A DNA stretch of 64,000 nucleotides from Galbitalea sp036491035 (GTDB lineage: Bacteria; Actinomycetota; Actinomycetes; Actinomycetales; Microbacteriaceae): assembly GCA_036491035.1 (NCBI GenBank), contig DASXCU010000168.1:40928-104927 (forward strand), given 5' to 3'. Each line of letters opens with the position of its first letter. Positions within the stretch are counted from its first letter, which is position 1. The notes under the pieces are model-generated. The model did not search any database, was not told the origin of the DNA, and saw only the letters and a program-made list of their open reading frames with translations. Shown here one piece after another: positions 60,749 through 64,000 of the stretch. A program made the position numbers and the translations under genes.

Positions 60749-62488
60749 CTAGGTCAGGCAGGCCGCAGGGAGGTCGAACCAGCGTAGGTCTTCGAACTCG
60801 GAGCCGAGTGCATGCTCGAGCCGGTCGGTGCCGGGGTCGACGTCGGGAGCCGATGCGAAGAGCGCGGCCGCGGCGGCCAGCGCGTCGGCACGGGCGCCTG
60901 CCGGAGCGCGGTCATCATGCACCGGGAAGTGCAGCGAACCCGACTCGTCGTAGCTCAGCTGCGAGAGGCGCAGCGCTGGCTCCACGGGACCGTTGCGGTG
61001 ATGCCACAGTCCGGAATTCGGATCGAAACGGTACTCGGGCAACAACTTCCAGCCGTGCTCGGCGACCATCGCGACGGCCTGCACGATGTAGCGGAAGGCC
61101 TCCTCGCTGATGAAGTAGTTGAAGTTGACGCGCACCCACCCGGGCTTGATGCCCTCGCAGCCGAGGACGACTTCCTTCTCGATCTCGTGGCTCTGGGCGG
61201 AGTCGATGCCGAGGAGGCGATGGCCGTAGGGGCCTGCACACGAGCATCCGCCCCGGCTTTGGATGCCGAAGACGTCATTGAGGATGGAGACCACGGCGTT
61301 GTGGTGCAGGTACCTGCCGCCCGGTCGCTTCACCATGAACGAGACGATGGAGAGCCGCTGGGCGCTGGGGTTTCCCAGCAGCTTGACCGATGGATGGTCA
61401 TTCCAGGCGGCGATCGCGCGACGCAGGAAGTCGTGTTCGTAGGCGAGGATCGTGTCGAGCCCGACGGCATCCTTCAGCTGGAACACGACGCCGGCGCGGA
61501 TCGACTCGATGATCGCCGGGGTGCCGGCCTCCTCGCGGTGCTCGAGGTTGGTCAGGTAGCGGTGGCCGTCCGTCCCGACGTAGCTCACGGTTCCACCACC
61601 GACAACAACGGGAACGGCGTTGGTCAGCAGCTTCGAGCTCACCACCAGCACCCCGGGGGTGCCGGGGCCGCCGATGAACTTGTGCGGCGAGAGGAACAGG
61701 GCATCCTTCCGCTCCGCGGGATCGACCGGTGCGCCCTCGACCTCGCGCGGGTTCATCTGGATGTCGACGTACGGTGCGGCGGCCGCGAAATCCCAGAAGG
61801 CCAGGGCTCCGTGCTCGTGCAGCAGCCGGGTCACCGCGTTCGTGTCCGTGATGATGCCGGTCACGTTGCTGCCGGCGCTGAACGACCCTATCTTGAGCGG
61901 CCGGTCGGCGTAGATGCGGAGCTCGTCCGCGAGCTGGGCGAGGTCGATATGGCCGTCGGTATCCTCGTGGATGGTCACGACGTCCGCGATCGATTCCCGC
62001 CACGGGAGCTCGTTGCTGTGGTGCTCGAAGGGCCCGATGAATACCACCGGTCGCTGCTCCGCCGGGATCTGCGCGGCCAGCTCGTAGCGATCATCCAGTT
62101 CCCGAGGCAGGCGCAGGCCAAGGATGCCGACCAGTTTGTCGATGGCGCCCGTCGATCCGCTTCCCACGAAGATGACCTTCGTGTCGTCGTCGCCGTTCAC
62201 CGCGGTGCGGATGATGCTGCGCGCGTCCTCGCGGAGCCTGGTCGTCTGCAGACCCGTGCCGCTGCTCTCCGAGTGCGTGTTGGCGTACCGCGGCAGAACC
62301 TCGTTGCGCAGGAAGTCTTCGACGAAGCTGAGAGATCGACCACTCGCCGTGTAGTCGGCATAGGTGACCGGGACCGGACCGAAGGGACCCTCCATCATCC
62401 GGTCATCGCCGATGACGCTCTCCTGGATCCGGGTCAGGAGTGTGGAGACGGGCAGGCCGCTTCCTCGCTCGGGAATCGCGTAATCCAT
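60749..62488 (-). CDS. Class V aminotransferase-fold PLP enzyme
   Basis: A 579-aa enzyme, longer than cysteine desulfurases (about 400). The PLP Lys is in SPHKFIGGPGTPGVL, preceded by the Asp pocket AFWDFAAAAPYVD and phosphate-binding FVGSGSTGAIDKL. A Cys-containing loop RGGCSCAGPYGHRLLG resembles the desulfurase/lyase active-site loop. The last about 120 residues extend beyond the family core. Function may be cysteine desulfurase-like or a lyase; unknown. Single gene between the ABC operon and the surface protein. Confidence 0.85.
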   Translation of the reverse strand: MDYAIPERGSGLPVSTLLTRIQESVIGDDRMMEGPFGPVPVTYADYTASGRSLSFVEDFLRNEVLPRYANTHSESSGTGLQTTRLREDARSIIRTAVNGDDDTKVIFVGSGSTGAIDKLVGILGLRLPRELDDRYELAAQIPAEQRPVVFIGPFEHHSNELPWRESIADVVTIHEDTDGHIDLAQLADELRIYADRPLKIGSFSAGSNVTGIITDTNAVTRLLHEHGALAFWDFAAAAPYVDIQMNPREVEGAPVDPAERKDALFLSPHKFIGGPGTPGVLVVSSKLLTNAVPVVVGGGTVSYVGTDGHRYLTNLEHREEAGTPAIIESIRAGVVFQLKDAVGLDTILAYEHDFLRRAIAAWNDHPSVKLLGNPSAQRLSIVSFMVKRPGGRYLHHNAVVSILNDVFGIQSRGGCSCAGPYGHRLLGIDSAQSHEIEKEVVLGCEGIKPGWVRVNFNYFISEEAFRYIVQAVAMVAEHGWKLLPEYRFDPNSGLWHHRNGPVEPALRLSQLSYDESGSLHFPVHDDRAPAGARADALAAAAALFASAPDVDPGTDRLEHALGSEFEDLRWFDLPAACLT

Positions 62489-62511
62489 GGCCGAACCTTA
62501 CTCTCGCGGTT

Positions 62512-62561
62512 AAAGAAAGGTAGCCGGCTCGATCCCTCTGGGGTGGATCGAACCGGCTACC
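62512..62561 (-). terminator. Rho-independent terminator of the surface protein gene
   Basis: On the minus strand, GGTAGCCGGTTCGATCC (62561-62545) pairs with GGATCGAGCCGGCTACC (62535-62519) with one mismatch, then TTTCTTT (62518-62512). It begins 22 nt after the surface protein stop. The tail is well placed before the start of the downstream PLP gene (62488). Confidence 0.88.
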
Positions 62562-62583
62562 GAGTTACCGGTGCATCAGTCGG

Positions 62584-64000
62584 TTATGGGATCTGACGTC
62601 GACCGTTCCGCCGGTAACCCTCCCGCACCAGATAGGCACCCGCTGCCAGTAGTGCGAGGATCGCGGAAACCAGGCCGGCAATGCCGACACCCGTGAAGGC
62701 GAGGTTTCCGAGTGCTGTGGGAATGATGGGGCTGCCCGGCGTCGTGGGGTTCGACGGGCTGCCGGGGTCCGTCGGGTTCGACGGGTTACCCGGGTCCGAC
62801 GGGTTGCCGGGTACGACGGTGGTCGCGTTCGGTCCGACGGTGGCGTTGGCCAGGTTGATGGTGGCGGCGCTGTTGGCGCCGTCGGGGAGAACACTGACCT
62901 TCAGTGCGGTCTCGGTGAACGTGGAACCGTCCGAAGTGGTTGCAGTTGACTGGTTGTTCAGCTTGACCGAGAGCACCTTGGTGAGCGCGTTCTCGACGGA
63001 CGATCCGCTCCCGAGGAGGCCGGTCACCGCTGGATCGAGCACGTTCGTGTTGAGTGAGGACGCGAGACCCGGCTCACCGGTCGTGCCGACCAGCAGGTGA
63101 TCGCTCAGTTGGGTGCCGATTCCGGTGGTGATGTCATTCAGGTTCACCGAAACCGGGAGCCCCAGCAGGGTCAGCGTTGCGTTCGCCGCCGGAGCGGTGC
63201 CGGACACCAGCTGGTCGACGGTGCCGTGGACGTGGACGTGGACCGCGAGTGCCGTCTTCAGATCGGGCAGAAGCGTCGAGGTGTTGGTGCATAGGAGGCC
63301 ACCGAGACCCAGTCCGAGCGTGCCCGATCCGCCGAGCAGGCCGCCCAGGAGTCCGCCGGTTCCCGCGGAGCCGGATGTTCCGGTGCCGCCCTGCACGCAG
63401 GTCTGGCCAAGCAGCGGAGTCTGCGCGGTTAGCGCGTTGACCGTGGCATCGACGTTCACCGAGGCGTTTTCGAGGGTGAGCTTCGCTTTCGCGACTATTT
63501 GGTCGAGCAGCGAGTCGATGGTGCTGGTGATCCCGGTCAGGATCTCGTTGACAACCTTGTCGGAGAGCACCTCCGTGCCGACCGGCTCATTGTTGATGTT
63601 GCCGCCGAGCAGCTTCGCCAGGTTGACCTTCACCTCACCGGTCTGCAGGTTGAAGCTGACCGCTCCGTTGCCGTAGACGCCCGTGAGCAGGGGCTGCAGC
63701 GCAGCGCCCAGGTCGACGGACACGTTGGCATCGACAGACGCATCCGTTCCGGTGAGCTTCAGCAGTGGGTTGATCCGGGTCACGACGCCGCTGACCGACT
63801 GTGCCAGCTGGCCGTTCGGGCCATCCAGGGCCGCGATCTGTCCGTCCATCGGGCCAAGAGCCTGCGCCACCTTGCCGCTCAGTCCGGCAATGGCCGGGCT
63901 CGTGAAGTCAAGGTTCAGGTCGGCCAGAGTGTAGGAGCCGGACGCGTTCTTGAGCGCTCCGGCCGCCTGCGCGGAGACATCCGAGGTGTCGAGCTTCAGG
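62584..64000 (-). CDS. Choice-of-anchor G-type cell-wall protein with LAxTG sorting signal (5' truncated)
   Basis: The frame runs open to the right edge; the first about 470 codons of the visible part carry strand- and Val/Thr/Asn-rich segments (LLKLTGTDASVDANVSVDLG, VNLAKLLGGNINNEPVG) like the choice-of-anchor G family. A Pro-rich linker of NPxxPG repeats (GNPSDPGNPSNPTDPGSPSN) leads to the sorting signal LAFTG, a hydrophobic helix (VGIAGLVSAILALLAAGAYL) and a basic tail (RRNGRR). LAxTG is the class E sortase signal of high-GC actinobacteria. The N-terminus and signal peptide lie outside the window. Confidence 0.85.
   Translation of the reverse strand, partial: LKLDTSDVSAQAAGALKNASGSYTLADLNLDFTSPAIAGLSGKVAQALGPMDGQIAALDGPNGQLAQSVSGVVTRINPLLKLTGTDASVDANVSVDLGAALQPLLTGVYGNGAVSFNLQTGEVKVNLAKLLGGNINNEPVGTEVLSDKVVNEILTGITSTIDSLLDQIVAKAKLTLENASVNVDATVNALTAQTPLLGQTCVQGGTGTSGSAGTGGLLGGLLGGSGTLGLGLGGLLCTNTSTLLPDLKTALAVHVHVHGTVDQLVSGTAPAANATLTLLGLPVSVNLNDITTGIGTQLSDHLLVGTTGEPGLASSLNTNVLDPAVTGLLGSGSSVENALTKVLSVKLNNQSTATTSDGSTFTETALKVSVLPDGANSAATINLANATVGPNATTVVPGNPSDPGNPSNPTDPGSPSNPTTPGSPIIPTALGNLAFTGVGIAGLVSAILALLAAGAYLVREGYRRNGRRQIP

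Noticed and set aside
62715..62820. Tandem repeat in the surface protein gene as a DNA repeat element
   Set aside because: It is in frame and encodes the NPxxPG linker of the wall protein.

Overview
The window is a 64 kb piece of a high-GC (roughly 65%) actinobacterial chromosome. It is gene-dense on both strands, with many 4-nt ATGA/GTGA overlaps. The gene families point to Micrococcales, most likely Microbacteriaceae: a DUF222-HNH (13E12-type) endonuclease, a surface protein with an LAxTG sorting signal, a HelR-type RNA polymerase helicase, a MaoC-MaoC-murB block, DUF7218/Rho_N, CGNR and CG0192-like proteins. I see no rRNA or tRNA gene, CRISPR array, prophage or complete insertion sequence. 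It reads as ordinary chromosome with scattered accessory genes.

Layout. 1-4 kb: a truncated Ig-like protein, a putative beta-propeller protein and the potassium transporter Kup with a terminator hairpin in its leader. 4-13 kb: small metabolic and membrane genes (VanZ/RDD, methyltransferases, DUF302, CGNR regulator facing an alpha/beta hydrolase plus TDT transporter, SDR, VanY carboxypeptidase). 13-18 kb: VanZ, VOC proteins, an MFS exporter coupled to a tiny membrane protein, a Gfo/Idh/MocA oxidoreductase and YciI. 18.2-20.4 kb: helR behind a rifamycin-associated element. 20-24.4 kb: SDR, two zinc-ribbon nucleases facing each other, a lipoprotein, a lone receiver protein, a Rho_N-like protein and an SRPBCC protein. 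24.5-31.8 kb: a four-gene MacB/FtsX-type ABC exporter operon. 32-39 kb: GPH symporter and GH38 alpha-mannosidase with a LAL regulator. 39-46 kb: rlmN, an SOS-box DUF222-HNH gene, an MBL hydrolase, etfBA and a membrane cytochrome b. 46-52.5 kb: Nudix, CG0192-like protein, MarR/isochorismatase/MFS operon behind a perfect operator, DMT transporter, cold-shock/DUF1294, GNAT. 52.5-55.3 kb: a regulated 27-codon gene, then two MaoC hydratases and murB. 55.3-60.7 kb: an Lrp regulator facing a gamma-family PLP enzyme, then an ABC-2 exporter with a two-component system. 60.7-64 kb: a class V aminotransferase-fold enzyme and a truncated LAxTG surface protein.

The most informative signals are regulatory. 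The 19-bp RAE palindrome upstream of helR implies rifamycin-inducible RNA polymerase protection. A 16-bp LexA-like box sits just before the DUF222-HNH gene. A perfect 12+12 palindrome controls the MarR operon, and an attenuator-like terminator precedes kup. A self-contained unit at 52992-53272 carries stacked inverted repeats, a promoter, a Shine-Dalgarno sequence, a 27-aa ORF ending in CDSCQ and a strong terminator. That short gene is the best candidate here for something undescribed.
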